DNA from: a bacterium
Lineage (GTDB): Bacteria; Bacillota; Clostridia; Oscillospirales; Oscillospiraceae
Direction: 5' to 3'
Assembly: GCA_004562395.1 (NCBI GenBank)
Contig: SFQY01000036.1
Span: 1 to 15,580, forward strand
DNA length: 15,580 nt
Positions within the stretch are counted from its first letter, which is position 1; each line of letters opens with the position of its first letter. Shown here piece after piece: positions 6,770 through 14,026 of the stretch. The position numbers and the translations under genes were made by a program. The notes under the pieces were generated by a model. It was not told where the DNA came from. It ran no database searches and saw only the letters and a program-made list of their open reading frames with translations.

Positions 6770-7627
6770 TTGGCATCAAACAAGGGCCTGGGGAAGGGCC
6801 TGGGAGCGCTGCTGGGAGATTTCAGCGACGAACCCCTGGAGAAGAGCGCCTATCAGCTTCTGCCCATCCACAAGGTAGAGCCCAATCCGGACCAGCCCAG
6901 GCAGGATTTTGACGAGGAGGAACTGCAGTCACTGGCCGATTCCATCTCGGTACACGGAGTGATTCAGCCTCTGACCGTCCGGGAACTGCCCAACGGTTAC
7001 TATCAGATCATCGCCGGTGAACGGCGCTGGCGGGCAGCCAGACTGGCAAACCTAAGCGATATCCCGGCAGTGATCATTGAGGCGGACGACCGGAAAGCCA
7101 TGGAGCTGGCTCTGATTGAAAACCTCCAGCGGCAGGATCTGAACCCTGTGGAAGAAGCACTGGGCTATCAGACATTGATCGAGGAATACGGCCTGACCCA
7201 GGAGGACGCCGCTAAGCAGGTGGGTAAATCCCGCCCGGCCGTTGCCAACGCCCTGCGGCTGCTGGGCCTTTGCCCCCAGGTGCTGGAGCAGCTGCGCAAG
7301 GGAGAGCTGACCGCGGGCCACGCCCGGGCAGTGCTGACCCTGAAAAGTGAAAAACAGCAGCAGGAGGCGGCAAAGAAGATCATTGCCCTGTCCTTGTCGG
7401 TACGTCAGGCGGAAACCCTGTGCAAGAACATGGGAAAAGAACCGGCCCCCAAAAAGCAGGAGGTCTTTGCGGTGGATTATGTAGCCGAATGTGAAAAAAG
7501 CCTCAGCAAGCACCTGGGCCGGGGGGTCAAGATCGTAAACGGAAAACGAAAAGGCCGCTTTGAACTGGAATTCTACGGCCAGGAGGATCTTCAGACCCTG
7601 CTGGACCTGTTGATGAAATTAAAATAA
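6770..7627 (+). CDS. parB: Chromosome-partitioning protein ParB (Spo0J)
   Basis: A 285-residue ParB with a TTG start chosen on two grounds: AAGGA lies 8 nt upstream, and the protein then begins MASNKGLGKGLGALLGDF, the usual N-terminus that stimulates ParA. The N-terminal CTPase domain shows the PNPDQPRQDF segment, the AGERRWRAAR motif (about 82-91) and ENLQR (about 117-121), which bind CTP and form the clamp. The helix-turn-helix that reads parS is at about 142-165 (LTQEDAAKQVGKSRPAVANALRLL). TAGHARA follows at about 181-187, and a C-terminal dimerisation region ends the protein. It starts 15 nt after parA and is certainly co-transcribed. Noc is a paralog, but ParA linkage and the canonical parS favour ParB. 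Confidence 0.95.
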   Translation: MASNKGLGKGLGALLGDFSDEPLEKSAYQLLPIHKVEPNPDQPRQDFDEEELQSLADSISVHGVIQPLTVRELPNGYYQIIAGERRWRAARLANLSDIPAVIIEADDRKAMELALIENLQRQDLNPVEEALGYQTLIEEYGLTQEDAAKQVGKSRPAVANALRLLGLCPQVLEQLRKGELTAGHARAVLTLKSEKQQQEAAKKIIALSLSVRQAETLCKNMGKEPAPKKQEVFAVDYVAECEKSLSKHLGRGVKIVNGKRKGRFELEFYGQEDLQTLLDLLMKLK

Positions 7628-7633
7628 AATCAG

Positions 7634-7690
7634 GATATAAGATTCCGGACAGAGCAAACCGAAACCGGAGACTGTTCAAAATCTTATATC
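7634..7690 (+). other. Long stem-loop between parB and serS
   Basis: A perfect 11-bp inverted repeat, GATATAAGATT (7634-7644) with AATCTTATATC (7680-7690), encloses 35 nt that contain two CCGG blocks. The right arm ends 24 nt before the serS ATG. There is no T-run, so it is not an ordinary terminator, and it lacks the conserved T-box sequences expected of a tRNA-sensing leader. It may be a processing or stability element or a protein-binding dyad. Confidence 0.4.
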
Positions 7691-7714
7691 TCCAAATCAA
7701 GGAGAGGTATTACT

Positions 7715-9001
7715 ATGTTAGACATCAAACGTATCAAGGAAAACCCGGAAGCAGTCAAGGCCGGTCTGCGGGCCAAGGAAGTGGACTGCGACGCGACCAT
7801 TGACCGGATCCTGGAGCTGGATGAGCAGCGCCGGGCTCTGATCGCCGACACCGAATCCCGGAAGGCCCGGCAGAACAAGGTATCCAAGGAGATCCCCCAG
7901 CTGAAAAAGCAGGGCAAGGATGTGGCTCCCATTTTCGCTGAGATGGCGGAGCTGAAAAAAGGTCTGGCAGAAGACGCGGAGAAGCTGGATGCCGTCATGG
8001 CCGAATACCGCACCGCCATGCTGAGCCTGCCCAACCTGCCGGATCCGGACCTGCTGCCCGGCGGAAAGGAGAACAACCAGCCCCTGCGCTACTTTGGAGA
8101 GCCTCACAAATTTGATTTTGAGCCGAAGCACCATGTAGACCTGTGCGAAGGCCTGGGTCTCATCGATTATGAGCGGGGCGTCAAGCTGGCTGGCTCCGGC
8201 AACTGGATGTACACCGGCATGGGCGCCCGTCTGGAGTGGGCTCTGCTGAACTACTTCATCGACACCCACATTGCCGACGGCTATGACTTCATCCTGCCTC
8301 CCCACATGCTGGAGTACCAGTGCGGTGAAACCGCCGGACAGTTCCCCAAATTTGCCGACGAAGTGTACAAGATCGCCAACCCCACCGACGACCGAACCCA
8401 CTACATGCTGCCTACCGCGGAAGCGGCCCTTTGCTCCATCTACCGGGACGAGATCCTCAGCGAGGCGGACCTGCCCAAGAAGTTCTTTGCCTATACCCCT
8501 TGCTTCCGCCGGGAAGCCGGTTCCCACCGGGCCGACGAGCGTGGCATGGTCCGTGGTCACCAGTTCAACAAGGTGGAAATGTTCCAGTTCACCCGTCCCG
8601 AGGACTCCGACGCGGCCTTCGACGAGCTGGTCCGGAAAGCAGAAGATCTGGTAAAGGGATTGGGCTTCCACTTCCGTACCGTGAAGCTGGCAGCAGGCGA
8701 CTGCTCCGCCTCCATGGCCCGGACCTACGACATTGAGATCCAGATTCCCTCCATGAATGGCTACAAGGAGGTCTCCTCCGTATCCAACGCCCGGGATTAC
8801 CAGGCCCGCAGGGGCAACATCCGCTTCCGCCGGGATGGGGGCAAAATCGAGTTTGTCCACACCCTCAACGGATCCGGCCTGGCTACCTCCCGGATCTTCC
8901 CGGCCATGGTGGAGCAGAATCAGCGTGCCGACGGCTCCATCGTCGTCCCCGAAGTCCTGCGCAAATACCTGGGTGGGATCGAAGTCATTGAGAAAAAATA
9001 A
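7715..9001 (+). CDS. serS: Seryl-tRNA synthetase
   Basis: A 428-residue class II aminoacyl-tRNA synthetase that charges tRNA-Ser. The N-terminal coiled-coil arm that grips the tRNA spans about residues 1-105. The serine-binding TAE motif is at 234-236, motif 2 begins FRREAGSHRADERG (264-277) followed by HQFNKVEMF, and motif 3 is NGSGLATSRIFPAMVEQNQ with arginine 393. SSVSNARDYQARR matches the conserved serine pocket segment. Motif 3 and the GDCSASMARTYDIE segment differ from the commonest bacterial form (GSGLAVGRT; GD..xxAKTYD), but the catalytic residues are present. The ribosome binding site is AAGGAGAGG. mscL follows after 27 nt. Confidence 0.95.
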   Translation: MLDIKRIKENPEAVKAGLRAKEVDCDATIDRILELDEQRRALIADTESRKARQNKVSKEIPQLKKQGKDVAPIFAEMAELKKGLAEDAEKLDAVMAEYRTAMLSLPNLPDPDLLPGGKENNQPLRYFGEPHKFDFEPKHHVDLCEGLGLIDYERGVKLAGSGNWMYTGMGARLEWALLNYFIDTHIADGYDFILPPHMLEYQCGETAGQFPKFADEVYKIANPTDDRTHYMLPTAEAALCSIYRDEILSEADLPKKFFAYTPCFRREAGSHRADERGMVRGHQFNKVEMFQFTRPEDSDAAFDELVRKAEDLVKGLGFHFRTVKLAAGDCSASMARTYDIEIQIPSMNGYKEVSSVSNARDYQARRGNIRFRRDGGKIEFVHTLNGSGLATSRIFPAMVEQNQRADGSIVVPEVLRKYLGGIEVIEKK

Positions 9002-9028
9002 GTATTTTCAGAAAAGGGAGACATATTT

Positions 9029-9499
9029 ATGAAAAACAACATGAAAAAGCCTTCCTGGTGGGAGGAATTCATGGCCTTTGCCGTAAAGGGCAACGCCATG
9101 GCACTGGCCGTCGGTACCATCATCGGAGCAGCCTTCTCCACCATCACCAAAAGTCTTACCGATGACATCATCATGCCCATCGTTGCCATCTTCATGGGAG
9201 GAATCGACTTCTCCGAACTGAAGATCACCCTGCCCCGGCTGTTCAGCGAGCCGGTGCTGGACGAGGCAGGCAATGAGATCCTGAACACCCTGAACTACGG
9301 CAACTTTATTTCCGCCGTGATCAACTTCTTCATTCTGGCCCTGGTGGTCTTCTTCCTGGTAAAGGGCCTGAACAAAATGGCCGAACACGGGAAGAAAAAA
9401 GAGGAAGAGGAAGCAGCAGAGAAAGAGCCGGAGCCTCCCGCACCCAGTGCGGAGGAAGTGCTTCTCACCGAGATCCGGGATCTGCTGAAAACCAGATAA
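9029..9499 (+). CDS. mscL: Large-conductance mechanosensitive channel MscL
   Basis: A 156-residue channel that opens under membrane tension to release solutes after hypo-osmotic shock. Visible parts are the amphipathic start (WWEEFMAFAVKGNAMALAVGTIIGAAFSTI), with the glycine- and alanine-rich first membrane helix that forms the pore, then DDIIMPIVAIFMGGIDF. A periplasmic loop precedes the second helix (FISAVINFFILALVVFFLVKGLN). The cytoplasmic tail is highly charged (KKKEEEEAAEKEPEPPAP) and ends in the conserved LLTEIRDLLK helix. It lies 27 nt after serS with its own AGGGAGA site, so it is probably co-transcribed with serS, and a strong terminator follows at once. Confidence 0.95.
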   Translation: MKNNMKKPSWWEEFMAFAVKGNAMALAVGTIIGAAFSTITKSLTDDIIMPIVAIFMGGIDFSELKITLPRLFSEPVLDEAGNEILNTLNYGNFISAVINFFILALVVFFLVKGLNKMAEHGKKKEEEEAAEKEPEPPAPSAEEVLLTEIRDLLKTR

Positions 9500-9503
9500 A
9501 CCA

Positions 9504-9535
9504 AAACGGGAGGGGAACAACCCTCCCGTTTCCTA
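9504..9535 (+). terminator. Terminator after mscL
   Basis: A perfect 11-bp stem AAACGGGAGGG/CCCTCCCGTTT (9504-9514 and 9521-9531) with a 6-nt loop, only 4 nt beyond the mscL stop codon. The T tract is short (TTTCCTAT). Confidence 0.8.
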
Positions 9536-9585
9536 TAAAAAAAGAAAAGAAACCAGGAAAAATATACAAAACAGGATATAAATAT

Positions 9586-9614
9586 TTGACAAATTGAACG
9601 AAAGAGAATATAAT
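9586..9614 (+). promoter_or_regulatory. Perfect-consensus SigA promoter of nfnAB
   Basis: TTGACA (9586-9591), exactly 17 nt, then TATAAT (9609-9614). A-rich sequence at 9536-9585 resembles an UP element. ATTTG-A-CAAAT (9584-9594), an odd palindrome, overlaps the -35 and could be an operator. Transcription should start near 9621, which excludes the ATG at 9613 as a start codon. Confidence 0.9.
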
Positions 9615-9657
9615 GAAGCCGTACGGGCATTTTGTCCGGAGAGAAAGAAAAATTCTG

Positions 9658-9664
9658 AAAAGGA
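9658..9664 (+). promoter_or_regulatory. Ribosome binding site for nfnA
   Basis: AAAAGGA lies 11 nt before the ATG at 9676, a slightly long spacing. No better start follows, and the longer start at 9613 lies inside the -10 box. Confidence 0.55.
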
Positions 9665-9675
9665 CGGATCAGAAC

Positions 9676-10530
9676 ATGTATAAAATTGTACGGAAGAAGG
9701 AGCTGAACCCCACCGTCACCCTGATGGAAGTGGAAGCCCCCTTCATCGCCAGAAAGGCAAAGGCCGGCCAGTTCATCATTTTCCGGGTGGATGAAATGGG
9801 CGAGCGGGTGCCCCTGACCATTGCGGGCTGCGACCGGGAAGCCGGTACCGTTACCATCATTTTCCAGAAGGTCGGTTTCTCCACCAACGCACTGGGCGCT
9901 CTCAACGAGGGCGATTACATCCATGATTTCGTAGGACCTCTGGGCAAGCCCACTCCCGTGGAGGGAAAGAAGAAGGTCTGTGTGGTTGGCGGCGGTGTCG
10001 GCTGCGCCATTGCCCTGCCCTCTGCCAAGGGCTTCAAGGAAGCCGGTGCTGAGGTGACCGTCATTGTTGGTTTCCGCAGCAAGGATATCGTTATTCTGGA
10101 GGAGGAATTCAAGGCCGTGGCCGACCGGTTCATCCTCATGACCGACGACGGCACCTATGGCCGTCACGGTCTGGTGACCCAGCCTCTGCAGGAGCTGCTG
10201 GAGGCCGGCGAGACCTTTGACGAGGTTCTGGCCATCGGTCCTGTGCCCATGATGAAGTTCGTGTGCAAGACCACTCAGCCCTTCGGCATCCATACCAGTG
10301 TTTCCCTGAACCCCATTATGATCGACGGAACGGGCATGTGCGGCGGCTGCCGTGTCACCGTAGGCGGCGAGACCAAGTTTGCCTGCGTGGACGGCCCTGA
10401 GTTTGACGGCCACAAGGTGGACTTCGCCGAGCTGATGAGCCGCAACGGAACCTACCGGGACCGTGAGGCGGAGGTCAGCAAGACCCACACCTGCCGCATC
10501 GAGTCCATGGGCAAGGCCCTGATCAAGTAA
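9676..10530 (+). CDS. nfnA: NADH-dependent ferredoxin:NADP+ oxidoreductase, small subunit NfnA
   Basis: A 284-residue flavoprotein subunit. With NfnB it couples NADP+ reduction by reduced ferredoxin to NADH oxidation by flavin-based electron bifurcation. The N-terminal FAD domain shows the RVPLTIAG motif (44-51) and the NAD domain VCVVGGGVGCA (101-111). The C-terminal [2Fe-2S] motif is complete: D217, C222, C225 and C237 (D-x4-C-x2-C-x11-C), the Asp-plus-three-Cys arrangement reported for this family, followed by VDGPEFDGHKVDF. The start at 9676 is set by the promoter. The same fold is annotated as sulfide dehydrogenase beta subunit or dihydroorotate dehydrogenase electron-transfer subunit, but the partner gene next door makes Nfn most likely. 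Confidence 0.88.
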   Translation: MYKIVRKKELNPTVTLMEVEAPFIARKAKAGQFIIFRVDEMGERVPLTIAGCDREAGTVTIIFQKVGFSTNALGALNEGDYIHDFVGPLGKPTPVEGKKKVCVVGGGVGCAIALPSAKGFKEAGAEVTVIVGFRSKDIVILEEEFKAVADRFILMTDDGTYGRHGLVTQPLQELLEAGETFDEVLAIGPVPMMKFVCKTTQPFGIHTSVSLNPIMIDGTGMCGGCRVTVGGETKFACVDGPEFDGHKVDFAELMSRNGTYRDREAEVSKTHTCRIESMGKALIK

Positions 10531-10546
10531 GAAGGAGGAAACTGAA

Positions 10547-11929
10547 ATGGCGAATATGACTCTGACCAAGACCCCCATGCCTGAGCAGGATCCTCAGGTC
10601 CGGGCCCGGAACTTCAAGGAAGTCACCCTGGGCTACACCGCCGAGATGGCCATCGAGGAAGCCAAGCGCTGCCTCAGCTGCAAGAACCCCAAGTGTGTGG
10701 AAGGCTGCCCCGTCAATGTGCGCATCCCCGAATTCATCAAGAAGGTACAGGAAGGCGATTTCAAGGCCGCATATGAGATCATTACCTCCACCAACGCCCT
10801 GCCCGCCCTGTCCGGTCGTGTCTGCCCCCAGGAGACCCAGTGCGAGAGCCGCTGCGTCCGGGGCATCAAGGGTGAGCCCGTGGCCATCGGCCGTCTGGAG
10901 CGGTTTGTGGCCGACTGGTATCGGGAGAACGTCAACGCCATGCCTGAGAAGGCAGAATCAAACGGCATCAAGGTTGCCATTGTAGGCTCCGGCCCTGCCG
11001 GTCTGACCTGCGCCAGCGAGCTGGCCAAGAAGGGCTATCAGGTCACCGTTTTTGAAGCTCTGCACACCGCCGGCGGCGTGCTGGTCTACGGCATCCCCGA
11101 ATTCCGTCTGCCCAAGGCCATCGTGGCCAACGAGGTCACCAAGCTTCAGGCCCAGGGCGTAGAGGTCATGACCAACATGGTCATCGGCCGGGTTCTGACC
11201 ATCGACGAGCTGTTTGAGATGGGCTTTAAGGCCGTGTTCGTCGGCTCCGGCGCGGGTCTTCCCATGTTCATGAACATCCCCGGCGAGGCTCTGAAGGGTG
11301 TTATGTCCGCCAACGAGTACCTGACCCGGACCAACCTGATGAAGGCCTATACCGAAGAAGCCGACACCCCCGTCATCCATTCCAAGGCCGTGGCCGTGGT
11401 TGGCGGCGGCAACGTGGCTATGGACGCCGCCCGGTGCGCCATGCGTCTGGGCGCGGAGCATGTCTACGTGGTCTACCGTCGCGGTGAGGCCGAGATGCCC
11501 GCCCGTCTGGAGGAGCAGCATCACGCCAAGGAAGAGGGCATCGAGTTCAAGACTCTGTGCAACCCTGTGGAGATCCTGGGAGATGAAAACGGCCGTGTCA
11601 ACGGCATCAAGTGCGTGCGCATGGAGCTGGGCGAGCCCGACGCCTCCGGCCGCCGCCGTCCCATCGCGGTGCCGGACAGCGAGTTCGTTCTGGACGTGGA
11701 CACCGTCATCATGTCCCTGGGCACCAGCCCCAACCCCCTGATCCGTTCCACCACCCCCGGTCTGGACACCAACCGCAAGGGCTGCCTGATCGTGGACGAG
11801 AACGAAATGACCACCCGTGAGGGTGTCTTCGCCGGCGGCGATGCCGTTACCGGCGCTGCCACCGTCATTCTGGCCATGGGCGCCGGCAAGAAGGGCGCCG
11901 CCGCCATCGACGCATTCCTGAAAAAATAA
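10547..11929 (+). CDS. nfnB: NADH-dependent ferredoxin:NADP+ oxidoreductase, large subunit NfnB
   Basis: A 460-residue subunit related to the small subunit of glutamate synthase. Cysteines C42, C45, C50 and C54 (CLSCKNPKCVEGCP), and a second set at C93, C99 and C103, hold the two [4Fe-4S] clusters. The FAD Rossmann motif is VAIVGSGPAGL (143-153), the second nucleotide-binding motif AVVGGGNVAMDAAR (283-296), and the C-terminal FAD motif GGDAVTGAATVILAMGAGK (430-448). It starts 16 nt after nfnA with AAGGAGGAA, so the two are co-translated. Such proteins are often mislabelled homotetrameric glutamate synthase, GltA; no glutamate synthase large subunit is present, and the NfnA neighbour settles the choice. 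Confidence 0.9.
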   Translation: MANMTLTKTPMPEQDPQVRARNFKEVTLGYTAEMAIEEAKRCLSCKNPKCVEGCPVNVRIPEFIKKVQEGDFKAAYEIITSTNALPALSGRVCPQETQCESRCVRGIKGEPVAIGRLERFVADWYRENVNAMPEKAESNGIKVAIVGSGPAGLTCASELAKKGYQVTVFEALHTAGGVLVYGIPEFRLPKAIVANEVTKLQAQGVEVMTNMVIGRVLTIDELFEMGFKAVFVGSGAGLPMFMNIPGEALKGVMSANEYLTRTNLMKAYTEEADTPVIHSKAVAVVGGGNVAMDAARCAMRLGAEHVYVVYRRGEAEMPARLEEQHHAKEEGIEFKTLCNPVEILGDENGRVNGIKCVRMELGEPDASGRRRPIAVPDSEFVLDVDTVIMSLGTSPNPLIRSTTPGLDTNRKGCLIVDENEMTTREGVFAGGDAVTGAATVILAMGAGKKGAAAIDAFLKK

Positions 11930-11943
11930 GCCGAACAAATACA

Positions 11944-11977
11944 CAGCGCGCCGGAGAAATCCGGCGCGCTGCTTTAT
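11944..11977 (+). terminator. Terminator of nfnAB
   Basis: A perfect 12-bp stem CAGCGCGCCGGA/TCCGGCGCGCTG (11944-11955 and 11960-11971) closed by a GAAA tetraloop and followed by CTTTAT, 14 nt after the nfnB stop codon. Confidence 0.8.
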
Positions 11978-11981
11978 ACAT

Positions 11982-12012
11982 AAAAACCGCGCCCCATCGG
12001 ACTGGGGCGCGG
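11982..12012 (-). terminator. Terminator of the nucleotidyltransferase gene
   Basis: A perfect 10-bp stem CCGCGCCCCA/TGGGGCGCGG (11987-11996 and 12003-12012) with a 6-nt loop. Read on the minus strand it ends in TTTTT (11986-11982). It stands back to back with the nfnAB terminator. Confidence 0.85.
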
Positions 12013-12018
12013 ACATGT

Positions 12019-12939
12019 TTATTTCCAAAGACCGTCGGGGTATTTGCCCTCCTGGGTCATGACCTTCAGAGCCTCCACCACAACAGGCTTGTCCGCGGCA
12101 TAAGTGACGCCAAACCAACGGTCCGGTGAGGTCAGGATCTTGACGGTTGCCTTCTTCTCGTGCAGAAGCTGGGCAATGGGCAGGGGGAGGAAATACTCGC
12201 CCTTCAGGGGATTTTCCACCAGCGCCTTGTCCAGGAAGGCAGAGAACCGGGTCTTGATCTCCTCCAGGAAGCCAGGCATAAAGCCCCACAGGTTCATGGA
12301 AACGGTGGTATCCGGAGCCAGCTCCGTCCAGGTTTCCCCGTCCTCGGTGAAATGGATGCCGCCGGGATACTTCTCGATCCGGGTCCGCTCCGTGATCTCC
12401 GTCAGGAAACCGTTCTCGTCGGCCAGGCAGACGCCCCGGGCAACACTGCCGTTCTCGGTGACGGTCTTGCTCAGCTCGTAGCCGACCATGCAGTAACCGT
12501 TGGGATCGGTGCAGGCGGACAGGTATTCATAAATCACCCGGAAGGCGGATTTTCCATAGTAGTCATCGGCGTTGATGACAGCAAAGGGAGCGCCGTCAAT
12601 GGCTTCCGCGGCGCACAGAACAGCATGACTGGTGCCCCAGGGCTTGGTCCGTCCCTGGGGAACGGTATAGCCCTCGGGAAGGTTATCCAGCTCCTGATAG
12701 GCGTAGCGGATTTCAACGGGAGCCTTTTCCAAACGCTTGCCTACGGTCTGCATAAAGTCTTCACGAATGGCTTCCTTGATGATAATGACAACGGTATCAA
12801 AGCCCGCCTGATGAGCGTCATAAATGGAGAAATCCAGAATTGCCTCACCCTGACTGCCAACAGGGTCGATCTGCTTCAGACCGCCATACCGGCTGCCCAT
12901 ACCGGCGGCCATGACAACAAGTACAGGTTTTTTCGCCAT
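12019..12939 (-). CDS. Sugar-phosphate nucleotidyltransferase family protein
   Basis: A 306-residue GT-A-fold nucleotidyltransferase. The N-terminal signature AAGMGSRYGGLKQ (residues 11-23) binds the nucleotide, and VINADDYYG at about 121-129 carries the metal-binding aspartates. KPWGTSHAVLCA (99-110) is the usual base- and sugar-contact loop. Enzymes of this type join a nucleoside triphosphate to a sugar-1-phosphate or related phosphate. The exact substrate cannot be read from the sequence: it differs from GalU, RfbA and GlmU, and no glycan genes lie nearby. A ribosome binding site (AAAGGAG, 8 nt upstream) supports the start. It is flanked by its own promoter and terminator, so it is a single-gene unit. 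Confidence 0.82.
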   Translation of the reverse strand: MAKKPVLVVMAAGMGSRYGGLKQIDPVGSQGEAILDFSIYDAHQAGFDTVVIIIKEAIREDFMQTVGKRLEKAPVEIRYAYQELDNLPEGYTVPQGRTKPWGTSHAVLCAAEAIDGAPFAVINADDYYGKSAFRVIYEYLSACTDPNGYCMVGYELSKTVTENGSVARGVCLADENGFLTEITERTRIEKYPGGIHFTEDGETWTELAPDTTVSMNLWGFMPGFLEEIKTRFSAFLDKALVENPLKGEYFLPLPIAQLLHEKKATVKILTSPDRWFGVTYAADKPVVVEALKVMTQEGKYPDGLWK

Positions 12940-12989
12940 GAAAATGTCTCCTTTGTGCTTCTAGTTTACGTATCGGGTTTTTTTACAGA

Positions 12990-13027
12990 ATAGCGGAAGC
13001 TCCGAATGGGAGAAACCCCTCCGCTAT
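12990..13027 (-). other. Stem-loop at the 5' end of the nucleotidyltransferase mRNA
   Basis: ATAGCGGA (12990-12997) pairs perfectly with TCCGCTAT (13020-13027). The outer edge falls at the expected transcription start, 7 nt after the -10 box, so the transcript would begin with this hairpin. Such 5'-terminal structures can protect mRNA from decay. It is not followed by a T-run on either strand. Confidence 0.4.
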
Positions 13028-13033
13028 GAACTG

Positions 13034-13062
13034 ATTATAACAGTTGGACGAAAGGAAAGCAA
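13034..13062 (-). promoter_or_regulatory. Promoter of the nucleotidyltransferase gene
   Basis: On the minus strand: TTGCTT (13057-13062), a 17-nt spacer and a perfect -10 TATAAT (13034-13039), leaving a leader of about 88 nt. Confidence 0.6.
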
Positions 13063-13102
13063 GGGAATATGGATCTTTTTGTATATTTTTCCAAGAAGGG
13101 GA

Positions 13103-14026
13103 TCAGTAAAACCGTGAAGGGTCCAGGTAAATGCTCTCTCCCCTGACCCGGTCCCAGGAAAATTCAGTGGAAAGCTCTCCGGCGGAAACGGGAACCTCCC
13201 GGTCTATGATTCCGGCGGCATAGGCCAGGGTGCCGATCAGCCTCTCCGGTGTGATCCGCTGCCGAAGCAGACCCAGGTCCAGATCCCGGTCCCGCTTGCT
13301 GAGTCTGCGGCCGTCGGAGGACAGAAGCATTGGTACATGGGCATACTCCGGATGGGGAAAGCCGAAAAGCTCCTGCAGATACATCTGCCGGGGCGCGGAG
13401 CTGAGCAGATCCATGCCCCGAACCACCTCGGTAACCCCCGCTTCCCCATCGTCCACCGTCACCGCCAGCTGATAGACGTAGACACCGTCGGCCCGGCGGA
13501 CCACCATATCCCCGCAGTCCCGGTTAAGATTCCAGGTGCTTACCCCCTGGACCCGATCCTCCAGGGTCCACAGTCTGTCCGGAACCCTGACCCGCCAGGC
13601 AGGACTCCGGCCAAAGGCAGAGCGCCGCTGCTCAGTCAGATCCCGGCAGGTGCCGGGATAGACATATGTACCGTCGCTGAGATGGGGAGCGTTGACGCTG
13701 TGCAGCTGACTGCGGGTACAGTAGCAGGGATACAGAAGTCCCATATCCCGAAGCCGCTGAAAGTAGCCGTCGTACACGCAGCCTCGGCTGCTCTGAGGAG
13801 GCGTCTCCCGGTCCCAGGTCAGTCCCAGCCACCGAAGATCGTCACGAAGGACTTGGGCATATTCTTCGCTGGTCCGCTGGGTATCCAGATCCTCCATTCT
13901 CAGAACCATCTGCCCTCCCCGGCTCCGGACAGAGAGCCAGGCCAGAAGAGCCGCAAACACATTGCCCAGATGCATCCGCCCGGAGGGTGTGGGGGCGAAG
14001 CGGCCTACAGGTGTTACAGCAGCCAT
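13103..14026 (-). CDS. gluQ: Glutamyl-Q tRNA(Asp) synthetase (GluQRS)
   Basis: A 307-residue paralog of the glutamyl-tRNA synthetase catalytic domain, lacking the anticodon-binding domain. GluQRS attaches glutamate to the queuosine base at position 34 of tRNA-Asp. Seen here: FAPTPSGRMHLGN (HIGH-type motif, H19-N22), RRLSKRD (KMSKS-type motif, about 240-246), and the zinc site C101, C103, Y123, C127 (CYC...YPGTC) characteristic of the family. Total length fits GluQRS and is far shorter than GltX. The ATG at 14026 is preferred; a GTG at 14038 is in frame but neither has a strong ribosome binding site. It overlaps the end of the upstream gene by 13 nt, so translation is probably coupled. No terminator is evident before the next promoter. 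Confidence 0.88.
   Translation of the reverse strand: MAAVTPVGRFAPTPSGRMHLGNVFAALLAWLSVRSRGGQMVLRMEDLDTQRTSEEYAQVLRDDLRWLGLTWDRETPPQSSRGCVYDGYFQRLRDMGLLYPCYCTRSQLHSVNAPHLSDGTYVYPGTCRDLTEQRRSAFGRSPAWRVRVPDRLWTLEDRVQGVSTWNLNRDCGDMVVRRADGVYVYQLAVTVDDGEAGVTEVVRGMDLLSSAPRQMYLQELFGFPHPEYAHVPMLLSSDGRRLSKRDRDLDLGLLRQRITPERLIGTLAYAAGIIDREVPVSAGELSTEFSWDRVRGESIYLDPSRFY

Noticed and set aside
7628..7714. T-box riboswitch before serS
   Set aside because: The gap is too short and lacks both the conserved T-box sequence and a terminator hairpin.
7718..8860. 380-residue minus-strand frame
   Set aside because: It is an exact shadow of serS with no ribosome binding site.
9584..9594. Rex operator over the nfnAB promoter
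   Set aside because: ATTTGACAAAT does not match the TTGTTAA-N4-TTAACAA form; it is kept only as an unnamed dyad.
10547..11929. Glutamate synthase small subunit (GltD/GltA)
   Set aside because: The fold is shared, but the adjacent nfnA and the absence of a large glutamate synthase subunit favour NfnB.
10958..12289. 443-residue minus-strand frame
   Set aside because: It is antisense to nfnB and crosses both convergent terminators; no start signal.
12019..12939. GalU UTP-glucose-1-phosphate uridylyltransferase
   Set aside because: The signature region and the middle of the protein do not match GalU, so only the broad nucleotidyltransferase family is claimed.
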